Positions 1-6,860 of a DNA stretch of 11,439 bases are shown piece after piece. Position numbers and translations under genes: made by a program. The notes beneath the pieces were generated by a model. It made no database searches, was not told the DNA's origin, and saw only the letters and a program-made list of their open reading frames with translations. The DNA is from Hemicentrotus pulcherrimus (lineage: Eukaryota > Echinodermata > Echinoidea > Camarodonta > Strongylocentrotidae). The stretch spans positions 18,366 through 29,804 of the forward strand of contig BEXV01002068.1 of assembly GCA_003118195.1 (NCBI GenBank), given 5' to 3'. The first letter of the stretch is position 1. The number at the start of each line of letters is the position of its first letter.

Positions 1-99
1 TAAACGGACCCCCGTGACCCCTCCCTCCCTCAAAAAAATAAAAAAAGAACAAACCTATATGTTCATCCCCTCAAAAAAATTTTGCTACTTTGCTATTCT

Positions 100-354
100 G
101 CTAATCAACTAGGGGACCTACGTCCTTAAGTCATAACTGACAGTAATGGGGATTAATGCCTCATAAAAGGGCACTAATATAGCACATCGACACGCTTTTG
201 ATCCTGGGGGCTCACAGTAACGAGGCCATTGCTTAGCCAGTGAATCATGACTGTACGCAGCGGGCGCTAGGGTTCGTCGACGCCCCCACAAAAACAATGA
301 GTCTAAGAAAATGCAATACATTTTCAATAATTCATTTTATTTTACCCCGACCCC
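100..354. repeat. Left arm of foldback element
   Basis: Pairs with the right arm at 429-682. The outer 190 bp is the best conserved part. The inner part is AT-rich (around 300-350) and aligns with 432-490 with more mismatches and small indels. Confidence 0.85.
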
Positions 355-428
355 TAACATTAAAAAACCCTCTATGTAGGCATACCTTGAACCACAATGT
401 ACGGCCCTTCAGAGAATTTTTTCCTGTT

Positions 429-682
429 GGGAATTGGGGGAAAATGCAATGAATCATTGATAATTTATTGTATTTTCTTCGTTTACTTTTGTGTGGGGGG
501 GCGTCGACGTACCACAGCGCCCGCTGCGTACAGTCATGATTCATTGGCTAAGCAATGGCCTCGTTACTGTGATTCCCCAGGATCAAAACCGTCGATGTGC
601 TATAAAAGTGCCCTTTAATGAGGCATTAATCCCCATTACTGTCAGTTATGACATAAGGACGTAGGTCCCCTAGTTAATTAGC
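429..682. repeat. Right arm of foldback element
   Basis: Inverted partner of 100-354. Small differences from the left arm (a short deletion near GTCGATGTGC, substitutions in the GGGGG/GGGGAA stretch) show that the arms have drifted since insertion. Confidence 0.85.
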
Positions 683-1090
683 ATAGTATCACACACATGC
701 TTTAGCAGTCACGCAAAACAAACATTCCACAATTGTCATTCAATAAAATATGTGAATGTATACCATTATCTAGATCTATTAGGAATAAATCAGTCAAAAT
801 CAGTCAAAATTGGGGTAAAATCATTGAGGTAAAAAAAATATATTCCACCATTCTGACCAACAGTGTATTTCAAAAAACTTAATAAAATACCATTTCTGTG
901 TAACTAAGTTATAATTATAACATTGATATAAATCAACTTAAATAAAACTAGTCTTTAGTATAATTTGAAACCATAATTACAGGAATATTAATTCATCACA
1001 TAAACTAAACTTTACCAGCGATAATGGCATGATATATATCAATCAACTTTGATTTTGTCATTGTAATGATCTCATTTTAAATTTCTCAAG
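683..1090. other. Unassigned AT-rich DNA
   Basis: I see no gene or recognisable element here. A 10-base direct duplication (ATCAGTCAAA twice, about 788-808) is the only local structure noticed. The last bases (TTTAAATTTCTCAAG, to 1090) resemble a 3' splice acceptor leading into the reading frame that follows. Confidence 0.5.
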
Positions 1091-1453
1091 GTATTAGGTA
1101 TGAGTGAGACCAAGGAAGTGTTTCACTGGAATACAGGAATCCATAGCGAGGTCTGTGGCGAGCATCCTTATCCGGGCCTCAAGAACGTTCAAAGTCTGAG
1201 ACATGTAGAGATAACCTTCTGCTACTACCAACCGGAACCTACTGCCACTCCGGACAGACAACGCAGAAGTGTAAGCGATTCTGATGACGGCCAGTGTCTG
1301 GACTTTCAGAAAATGGCCCAACAGGAAATAGCCCAACAGCAAGATACAATTCCTCCATATCCAGCTTGTTCAAACAGCAAATCTTGCCGTGTCAATATCT
1401 CGCTTGTTGCATCCTTGACATGCTTTGCTTGGGCAGTGAACTATGTCATGTGA
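1091..1453 (+). CDS. Candidate terminal exon of a secreted or anchored protein
   Basis: The frame is open from after an in-frame TGA (1067-1069) to TGA at 1451, followed at once by a second in-frame stop, TAG. An acceptor-like TTTCTCAAG ends at 1090, so this may be a last exon; otherwise translation could start at ATG 1100. Numbered from that Met, the 117 residues have Cys at 19, 41, 66, 90, 96 and 108. There is a furin-type RQRR at 53-56 in a Ser/Asp-rich linker, a Gln-rich stretch at 70-81, then Pro-rich PPYP. A mainly hydrophobic tail (98-117) follows the small-residue stretch ACSNSKSC. Those features suit an extracellular protein that is processed and perhaps GPI-anchored; a tail-anchored membrane segment is the alternative. 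I do not recognise the family. Residue composition looks less random than in other short ORFs of the window, but a chance ORF is not excluded. Confidence 0.4.
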   Translation, partial: VLGMSETKEVFHWNTGIHSEVCGEHPYPGLKNVQSLRHVEITFCYYQPEPTATPDRQRRSVSDSDDGQCLDFQKMAQQEIAQQQDTIPPYPACSNSKSCRVNISLVASLTCFAWAVNYVM

Positions 1454-1746
1454 TAGTTGGTATTGTAGGGCAAAACACAATAATGTTCGTTTGTCGTTGT
1501 TTTTCCAATTATATTTTTATTTTGTATCTTTATTTATTATCATGTTGTTCTTGTTTTTAGGGGGAGGGGTTAAGTTGGGATTACAATATCTTCTTATAAG
1601 CAGGATTTGTCCTACGGTAAGTTCGGATTATCGTACAACAACAACAACAAAGAAAATCTATTACATGTTTGCCCTATTTATGTCAATCATTAAAAAAAGG
1701 ACAGGAACGATAAATTTGTAATTTTCACAGGCGGCGGGGCTGGGCG
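1454..1746 (+). other. Possible 3' UTR or old LINE 3' tail
   Basis: This stretch follows the double stop. It is T-rich, has an ACA microsatellite (about 1635-1650) and an ATTAAA hexamer near 1687, but no AATAAA. The GGGGGAGGGGTTAAG and CCTACGGTAAGTTCGG segments followed by the ACA run resemble, from memory, the 3' ends of some invertebrate LINEs. Whether this is the untranslated end of the upstream exon or an unrelated LINE remnant cannot be settled here. Confidence 0.3.
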
Positions 1747-2116
1747 GACAGTGCGCCTCCCCTTTTTATTCCAAGTACCCAACAATCACCCTGTTAATTT
1801 AGTTCAAGAAACTGCTATTTTTGGTTGTGATGAGTTCCCCTTTTCCTCTCTGATATTAAAAGTGCACTATTTCCGACTGATAAGCGCCCCATTTAAATAC
1901 GATGAGTGCGCTTTTCCTTAATAATAATAGCCCTTTTCCCCAACCCAAAGTGCCTCTTTTTGCCTCTGTTAAATGCCTACTTTTGTTTCAGATAACGACA
2001 TTTCATCTTTCTAATAAGTGCCGTTTTGATCTTGCAGAAAGGTCCATATTTTCACCTCTGATTAGTGCCCCCTTTTTGCCACAGGTAAATGGCCCCCTTT
2101 TGTCACCATTTAAATG
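1747..2116. repeat. Degenerate 22-25 bp tandem array, left half
   Basis: About a dozen diverged units share the core GATAAGTGCCCCTTTTTC followed by a CT-rich tail such as CTCT. Clear copies are GATAAGCGCCCCATTT, GATGAGTGCGCTTTTCC, AAAGTGCCTCTTTTTGCCTCT, AATAAGTGCCGTTTTG and GATTAGTGCCCCCTTTTTGCC. Spacing is mostly 22-25 bp with some irregular units. The same motif resumes at 6633 and later, beyond the LINE complex, so this is best read as one half of an array split by insertion. The ORFs running through it are by-products of the repeat. Confidence 0.7.
2098..2116. repeat. Possible target duplication, left copy
   Basis: TTTTGTCACCATTTAAATG here resembles TTTTTTACCATTCCAATG at 6615-6632 on the other side of the outer LINE (about 15 of 18 positions agree with one gap). 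The position fits a degraded target-site duplication of that LINE. Because both copies lie in or next to the same tandem array, shared repeat ancestry could also explain the match. Confidence 0.35.
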
Positions 2117-2511
2117 ATTCACTTGTAACTCACCTGATCCAGGATTATTTAGTCTTTAGACTGATGTTCCTATCCATGGTTTCGTTTGGTTGGGGTTGTC
2201 ATCGTATTCATCTGGGGCATCTTTCCACCATTTCTCAAGATTTAAAACGATTAATAGTGGTACTCTCCAAAACATCGCCTGGACGACCATTCCACACATT
2301 GATTATTCTCTAGCTGAATGAGTTTTTTTTCCTTAATGTCTTCCGGCATTTTAGCTTGTAAAACTTAAGTAAGTGAACACGGGTGCGACTGCCGTTTGCT
2401 CTGCTAAAGAAATGTTCTTCTTGAAGATTATCGAACTGGTGCATTATTCTGAACACTTTAATCATGTCAGATCGTTTCCGTCTAAACTTTAGAGTGGGGA
2501 TTTTCAGTGCT
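2117..2511 (-). pseudogene. CR1-like LINE ORF2, C-terminal part and 3' end
   Basis: Read on the minus strand, this gives the C-terminal region of a CR1-type LINE ORF2. It runs KALKIPTLKFRRKRSDM, then IKVFRIMHQFDN, NSFS, RIINVWNGRPGDV and INRFKS. The R-x-x-R/K-R-x-D-M-I-x-V-F motif followed by NSFS..R..NVWN.LP..V and a terminal F is diagnostic of this region in many CR1/L2-type elements. An in-frame TAG follows NSFS and a frameshift near 2238 moves the reading to EKWWKDAPDEYDDNP, ending at a TAA at 2156-2158. A short 3' tail of about 40 bases follows with no poly(A). The upstream parts lie at 3022-3210 and 6400-6614, separated by two later insertions. It is non-functional. Confidence 0.8.
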
Positions 2512-2515
2512 TTAA
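2512..2515. repeat. TTAA target duplication, left copy
   Basis: TTAA directly outside the 19 bp inverted terminal repeat; the partner is at 3018-3021. Removing the element plus one TTAA rejoins the host LINE codons as CTT AAA GCA CTG (Leu-Lys-Ala-Leu) without a frame change. Confidence 0.85.
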
Positions 2516-3017
2516 AGGTAATACAAAGTTTTGGTATGGGGTCATGAATTTGGTTCAAATGAACATATTCGAAGCATATGCGATCCTATATTATTCAGTG
2601 ATCATTGCCGCGGTCGAAACCGACTCTAAAGTTATGAAATTGTAAATAAGACACACTTTATGTTGAATAGCTCCCTCTCAAGGTCAAGATATGAATTAAG
2701 CTATAAAACAATGTGTATTGACTAAAATCGACCAATCAGCTATTCCCATGGGGAAATTATATACCACAACTACATATTCTGAGATTTTCATGGTCGTAGC
2801 TACCATTGTAAGGCCGTAGGAGCTTTTTGAAATTCATCAACATTTATCGGGAGTACCGATAAATCTTTATATTCAATTTTTCTCGAAAGCAGAAGTGTTT
2901 TAGGGTCGAAAATTTCTAGTGGTTTTGATACATCCACAGGGGCATCCAAATATATCAAAATTGTAAAGAATCACTATCCACCCATTTCCCAAAATTTCCC
3001 AAAACTTTGTAATACCT
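2516..3017. mobile_element. TTAA-flanked MITE, Kolobok/T2-like
   Basis: This 502 bp non-coding element has 19 bp terminal inverted repeats: AGGTAATACAAAGTTTTGG on the left, AGGTATTACAAAGTTTTGG inverted on the right, with one mismatch. It is flanked by TTAA on both sides. TTAA duplication with ends reading TTAAAGG is what is known of T2-type MITEs of the Kolobok superfamily. piggyBac also duplicates TTAA, but its ends normally begin CC, so it fits less well. The element lies inside the RT-related coding region of the outer CR1-like LINE, between SERL and KAL. It has no transposase and would have depended on one supplied in trans. It holds a perfect 9 bp hairpin at 2842-2864. Confidence 0.8.
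2842..2864. repeat. Short perfect hairpin within the MITE
   Basis: ATTTATCGG, loop GAGTA, CCGATAAAT: nine paired bases. No function is evident. Confidence 0.5.
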
Positions 3018-3021
3018 TTAA
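3018..3021. repeat. TTAA target duplication, right copy
   Basis: Partner of 2512-2515, directly outside the right terminal inverted repeat of the MITE. Confidence 0.85.
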
Positions 3022-3210
3022 GTCTCTCTGAGTAGTATAAGTGTCTCACACTTGACAAGATTGTAGCCCTCCTCTGTACCTTTTCCAACTTATCCTTGTC
3101 CTTATTCAAAAGATGGTTCCATACTGTTGAGCAGTACTCTAACTTAGGTCGTACCAGGGTTTATACAGGAGAACTAATGACTTTTCATCAAGGTGATGAA
3201 AGTTTCTCTC
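3022..3210 (-). pseudogene. CR1-like LINE ORF2, middle fragment
   Basis: The minus strand encodes NFHHLDEKSLVLLYK, then after a damaged stretch with a stop and frameshifts NKDKDKLEKVQRRAT, SSVRHLYYSERL. In CR1/L2-type LINEs the segment after the RT core reads ...LYKTLVRP.LEY...W.....D...LE.VQRRATK, which matches. The left edge is the TTAA site of the MITE; the right edge abuts the poly(A) tail of the inner LINE at 3211. The preceding residues of the same protein (KANSILGL) are found about 3.2 kb away at 6400-6430, so this fragment has been cut off on both sides by insertions. Confidence 0.8.
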
Positions 3211-3222
3211 TTTTTTTTTTTT
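3211..3222 (-). repeat. Poly(A) tail of inner LINE
   Basis: Twelve T on the plus strand (A12 on the coding strand), immediately beyond AATAAAACTT. It marks the 3' end produced by target-primed reverse transcription of a polyadenylated RNA. Confidence 0.85.
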
Positions 3223-3552
3223 AAGTTTTATTTCCACATTAACTGCATATGAAAAGAATTTACGTAAGGCATATACAAGGTAACAAAACATGTACATAAT
3301 ATTCGATTGATATAACAGTAATAAAAATGATGTAATGGCAAGTCATTAAATACATAAAAAAAAAAAAAATATCTACAGTAATGAGGAGGAAACCTTGGAA
3401 GCATTATGCTTGTAATTAAGGTTCCCTTTACATAATACATTTGTTTACATAATATATAAAACAAAACAAAACAAAAAAAAGAACAGAAAAGGGTGTGTGG
3501 TGCAGCCAGCCAACAAGTGTTGATAATACCGATAGTCTCTATCATGATGACC
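3223..3552 (-). other. 3' UTR of inner LINE
   Basis: An AT-rich 330-base segment between the ORF2 stop and the poly(A) tail. It contains a T14 tract on the coding strand (A14 at 3356-3369) and GTTTT repeats. ORFs through it are not meaningful. Confidence 0.7.
3227..3232 (-). promoter_or_regulatory. Polyadenylation signal AATAAA
   Basis: AATAAA on the minus strand lies four bases before the poly(A) tract, which is very close. It is likely the element's own signal or part of its fixed 3' terminus. Confidence 0.7.
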
Positions 3553-5055
3553 TTAAACATTTTCATACTGGAGTAGAAGTTTTTGTTTCAAGTGATATTC
3601 AAAAGTAATTAAAATTGGCAGCTGTTTGAGCGAAATGTCTAAGGAGTTCCAGTACACAGGACCAGTGTTTTGTCTAAGGGAAAAAAGGAAGACTGTCGGG
3701 TTGGATAATTATGAAGTTGTTGATCCTTTTGGAATGTCGACGTGATGGCATGAGGAAGTTTGTTAGAATTTAATCGAAACATAAAACAGCCTAAAAAGAA
3801 ATTATACAGGCCATGAACTTTCAATATTTTATTTTCTAAGAATAAACTATTAGTGTGGCTTATTAAGTGTGGCAGATTATTCTTATGACGCGTTTCTGAA
3901 GTATCAATAATTTGTCCAAATGGTAATTAAACGAATTCCCCCATGCAAGTATGCCATACTTAAGATAAGGCAAGATAAGCGTTCAGTACTAACTTTTCAA
4001 AATTTACTTAGGAAAAGACATTTTTAATTTATTGATTATTCCAATGTTCCTTGATAAAGTTTTACTCAATTGAAAGTTATGTTCTTTCCAAGAAAGTTTA
4101 TTGTCAATGATAAAACCAAGGAATTTTGACGATTCAACTAAGTTTATAATTATTTCATCGATGGAAACATTGCCAGGCAATACGTAAATAGAGTTGCTGA
4201 AGAGCATACATTGAGTTTTATTTAAGTTAAAGGGAAGTTTCTTGGCACAAATCAACTCTTCATCAAATTTCATTTCAAAATTTACGGTTTCAAGTAGTTT
4301 ATTGGGTTTTTTGTGTGAGAAAAACACAGAAGAACCATCAAAAAATAATATAAACGACAAAACATTGGATGAGTTTTGAAAGTCATTCATATATAATATA
4401 AATAGAAGAGGCCCCAGAATGGATCCTTGTGGCACTCCACAAATTAACTCTTGAAAGGCTGAGTCTGCTCCATTTATGGATACGTATTGTTTCCCATCCC
4501 TGAGGGAGCTTTCGAACCACTCCAAGGCCCTTCCACGTATACCGTAGTGTGAAAGTTTGTGTAGTAGAATTTGATGGTCGATTGTGTCAAAGGCCTTGGA
4601 GAGGTCCAATAACATCCCAAGGGTATGAGAATGATCATCAATTGCAGAGGAAACATGATTAATGAAATGTAAAATAGCATGAACAGTCGAATGATTTTGT
4701 CTGAAGCTAAAGTGTGAGTCGGAGAATATGTTATTACTCACTAAAAAAGTTACTGTGCGATCACCGAGGAGTTTTTGTAACACTTTAGAGATTCAAAACA
4801 AGAGAGATGTTGGCCGCTAATTACATGAATCTAAGGGGTCACCCCTTTTGAAAATCGGAACAACTTTTGTAAGTTTCATGGCATCGGGAACCGCACACTG
4901 AGACATGGAGAGATTAAATATGTGTTCTAGGGGAACAACTATTTCCTAGAAAATTTGCATCTCTCTCGAGGAATACATACGTCAAGAGCTATTTTTAAAA
5001 CGTGAATAAAATTGTTGTAAGACACATTTACATATGTATGAGCCAAAACTTCTGC
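3553..5055 (-). pseudogene. Inner LINE ORF2: reverse transcriptase part
   Basis: Minus-strand reading gives, in order: KVVPIFKRGDP with a broken RP.SLL (about 4800-4870), FSFRQNHST, LDLSKAFDTIDH (first catalytic Asp block, kept), GVPQGSILGPLLF, and the active-site box. That box is normally FADD but here FFDG (4334-4342), so the second catalytic Asp is Gly. Then follow LPFNLNKTQCM, SSKFLGFIIDNKLSW, stops at 4004-3983, LPYLKYGILAWGN, LDKLLILQKRVIRIIC, ILKVHGLYNF, and after a frameshift GPVYWNSL ending at TAA 3553-3555. Residue order and spacing match the CR1/Jockey RT and its C-terminal region. The longest intact stretch (4004-4783, 259 codons) holds the RT core. Stops near 4946, 4817 and 4800 and frameshifts near 3868 and 3645 break the rest. 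Confidence 0.9.
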
Positions 5056-6084
5056 CTAATCAATCGATCCTAGCTTTCCCTTTAATTTATCAATTTTGGA
5101 GGCTGTAAATTTCCTTACCATTTTTGACGGGGAAGGTGAATTAGCAAGATTAAATAAACTTTGAATTTTGCAATAAACTGGACAGTGATCTAATATGTCA
5201 GACAGTATGATGCCAGATTCAGTTAGTAAATCATGATCAACATTTACAAATATATTATCAATGAGAGTACACGAATGAGTGGATAACCAGGTGGGTTTTG
5301 ATATTACTGGAACAAAAGAATACAAAAGTAAGGTATCCAGAAAGTCATGAGAGAACTGATTATCATTACCTTTTAAGAAATCAACATTGAAATCTCCCAT
5401 AATGATGCAATGTTTATTTTGAAGAAGGAGGTGAACAAGTAAACGCTGCATTTTAACTAAGAATTCGTTGTGATTTGAAGAAGGGGCGATAAATAGTACC
5501 AACTACAATATTTTTCTTCTTTTGTAAGACCACTTACAAAAGAAGAAAAAGACCACTTCCATTGCCAGATTCATTATCTTTATTTAAGAAAGTACTTTAA
5601 AATTGAGATGATCTGGGACATACATTGCCACGCCTCCACCTCTTTTATTCGTACGGTTATTAAATATGAGGTTATGTTAAGAAAGAGAAAAAAGGGAATG
5701 AGGCTGGTCTTGTAACCATGTTTCCGTGGGACCGAAAATAAAGTTACACAGATCATTATTTTCCAGCAATAAAGTTAACTCCTCAAAATGTTTGTTCAGT
5801 CTACGAATATTCAGGTTCAATAAATTTAAATCAAATTTTGATGTGTTTTTAACATTTTGAATGAACTGGTTTTGAGCAAGGTATTGAGATTCTCTTACAT
5901 AATGAATATAATTAGGATCAAACTGAAGTAACATTTCATCGAATTTACTTTTATCTGAATATCTGAAATACGTTTCTCATAACGTTCCTTTAGATGAGTA
6001 AGTTAAATCAACATTATGCAAACTGTGACAAAATATGTCTAAATCAATATCACTTGTTTCAGCATAAGGTAAGTCAGTCATCAT
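5056..6084 (-). pseudogene. Inner LINE ORF2: endonuclease part
   Basis: ORF2 probably begins with two Met codons at 6084-6079 (MMTDLPYAETSDIDLD); all later pieces down to 5584 stay in this frame apart from stops. The apurinic-type endonuclease blocks are LLNLNIRRLNKHFEEL, TETWL, RTNKRGGGVAMYVPD, VGTIYR, MGDFNVDF, THSCTLIDNIFVN and LDHCPVYC. The catalytic Glu (ETW), Asp/Asn (GDFN) and terminal Asp-His are kept, though Ser of the usual SDH is Leu. In-frame stops lie at 5977-5979 (TGA), 5677-5679 (TAA) and 5584-5586 (TAA, after a one-base loss). Between 5500 and 5560 there is a 40-base palindromic insertion and another frameshift. The enzyme would nick target DNA to prime reverse transcription; this copy cannot make it. 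Confidence 0.9.
5511..5550. repeat. Perfect 18 bp inverted duplication in LINE ORF2
   Basis: Arms TTTTTCTTCTTTTGTAAG (5511-5528) and its exact complement (5533-5550) surround ACCA. AGACCACTT is also directly repeated on the right (5527-5535 and 5550-5558). It interrupts the coding stretch between SGNGSGL and NIVVGTIYR, so it was gained after insertion or in the immediate source copy. Confidence 0.85.
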
Positions 6085-6397
6085 TACGTTCAGGAAAGTG
6101 TAGGTATATCAGTACATTGCAAAAAGTGGTAGTAATTAAACACGGCTGGCCAGCTGCAGAACACATAATAACTACAAACAACAAACATGGGGGAGGACAA
6201 ACCCAAAAAGAAAAAACAAAGACAATTGAATTTACTACATTTGTCGTCCATTTGAGGAGTACAATGTGCATCCCCAAAATAGGTAGCGATTTCAGTTTAG
6301 GATCAACCTGCCTATACTAGGTCCTGAATGCAAAACAAAAGAACAGCAAGAGAAAGTACAAAATTAATAAAGTTAACTTAAAATAAATTTAAGTTAA
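6085..6397 (-). other. 5' leader of inner LINE
   Basis: About 310 bases upstream of the ORF2 Met. A 67-codon hydrophobic ORF (6277-6074) overlaps the ORF2 start by 11 bases, but it has no ORF1 feature such as CCHC knuckles or a coiled coil. The exact 5' end of the element is not certain. Confidence 0.5.
6373..6397. repeat. Palindrome at inner LINE 5' junction
   Basis: TTAACTTAAA, spacer ATAAA, TTTAAGTTAA: ten perfectly paired bases sitting on the boundary between the inner LINE and the interrupted outer LINE. The last TTAA appears to belong to the target. Confidence 0.65.
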
Positions 6398-6614
6398 TTA
6401 GGAGCCCAAGGATGGAATTGGCCTTGGCTGTAAATTTTCCGACATGCAGGCTGAGTTTCAAGGATGGATCTACGGTGGCTCTCAGGTCTTTTTCCTCAGT
6501 TACGCGTTTTATAATGGAGTTTGTCTCTTTGTTGATGGAATATCTTGCTCTTGGGTTTTTGTGTTCATAGTGGATAAACCTTGCACTTGGATTGGTTGAA
6601 AGGCGGCTGCCATC
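6398..6614 (-). pseudogene. CR1-like LINE ORF2, 5'-most fragment
   Basis: Minus-strand translation gives a region just downstream of the RT active site: N-S-K-C-K-V (in a shifted frame, about 6580-6600), HKNPRARYSINKETNSI, TEEKDLRATVDPSLKLSLHV and KANSILGLL. The pattern S-K-C-x-V-x-H-x-G....Y.....EKDLGV.VD..LK.S.H....KAN..LG is characteristic of this part of CR1/L2-type RTs. The reading stops matching at about 6400, where the inner LINE begins; the continuation is at 3022-3210. To the right the similarity ends near 6614 at the tandem array, so the copy is 5'-truncated, as is common for LINEs. Confidence 0.8.
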
Positions 6615-6860
6615 TTTTTTACCATTCCAATGCCGTCTTTTGTGATAGGTGCCCATTTTCCTTTCTTATGACCTTTTCTCCTGTCTAATGCTCCTTGATA
6701 CCTCTGATAATTTGCTATTCCAATATGAGAAGTGCCCATTTTTTACTTTTGATAAGTGCCCTTTTGCACATTTGTTCTTTCTATCTAAAAAAGGTTCACT
6801 TTCAAATCGATATTTCTTTTGTCTTTTCAAATGTGAGAACTGCCTCTTTCAAATGAGTTT
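6615..6860. repeat. Degenerate 22-25 bp tandem array, right half
   Basis: Units such as GATAGGTGCCCATTTTCC, ATGAGAAGTGCCCATTTTTT, GATAAGTGCCCTTTTGC and GTGAGAACTGCCTCTTTC match those of 1747-2116 in sequence, orientation and approximate period. Interpreted as the other side of one array split by the LINE. The first 18 bases (6615-6632) are the right copy of the possible target duplication. Confidence 0.65.

Larger units (their letters stand above)
100..682. mobile_element. Foldback MITE (near-complete inverted repeat)
   Basis: The element is essentially one long imperfect palindrome. The sequence from 100 rightwards matches the reverse complement of the sequence from 682 leftwards with few mismatches over about 190 bp (for example GGGGACCTACGTCCTTA and GCCATTGCTTAGCCA occur on both arms). 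The match continues more weakly to about 354/429, leaving a spacer of about 75 bp. Outer ends read GCTAATCAACTAGGGG and, inverted, GCTAATTAACTAGGGG. There is no convincing coding capacity: the arm ORFs are the same peptide read from both sides. This is the structure expected of a non-autonomous foldback-type DNA element mobilised in trans. No clear direct target duplication is visible. A TA outside GGGGACC on each side is possible, so the superfamily stays open. Confidence 0.85.
3211..6397 (-). mobile_element. Inner non-LTR retrotransposon (CR1/Jockey group)
   Basis: A nearly full-length LINE about 3.2 kb long, on the minus strand: a 5' leader of about 310 bases, one long ORF2 (6084 to 3553) with apurinic-type endonuclease then reverse transcriptase, a 3' UTR of about 330 bases, an AATAAA signal and 12 A. 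ORF1 was not found. The catalytic motifs place it in the CR1/Jockey/L2 assemblage; the poly(A) end is more Jockey-like than CR1-like, so I leave the clade open. It sits inside the outer CR1-like LINE, interrupting it between KANSILGLLI and the following Asn-Phe-His-His. No target duplication longer than a few bases is seen. The 5' boundary is placed where the host LINE reading frame stops matching (about 6394-6400). ORF2 carries many lesions, so the copy is inactive. Confidence 0.85.

Noticed and set aside
240..544. Two 70-codon ORFs on opposite strands with the same opening peptide (MNHDCTQRAL)
   Set aside because: They are the same sequence read from the two arms of the foldback element; not genes.
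1902..2313. Plus-strand ORFs of 71 and 74 codons
   Set aside because: They run through the degenerate tandem array and antisense to the CR1-like ORF2 fragment.
3228..3566. 112-codon minus-strand ORF
   Set aside because: Lies in the 3' UTR of the inner LINE, has no motif and overlaps the true ORF2 stop in another frame.
6074..6277. 67-codon ORF overlapping the ORF2 start, as a possible ORF1 with coupled translation
   Set aside because: Hydrophobic and without CCHC, RRM or coiled-coil features; the overlap is probably chance.
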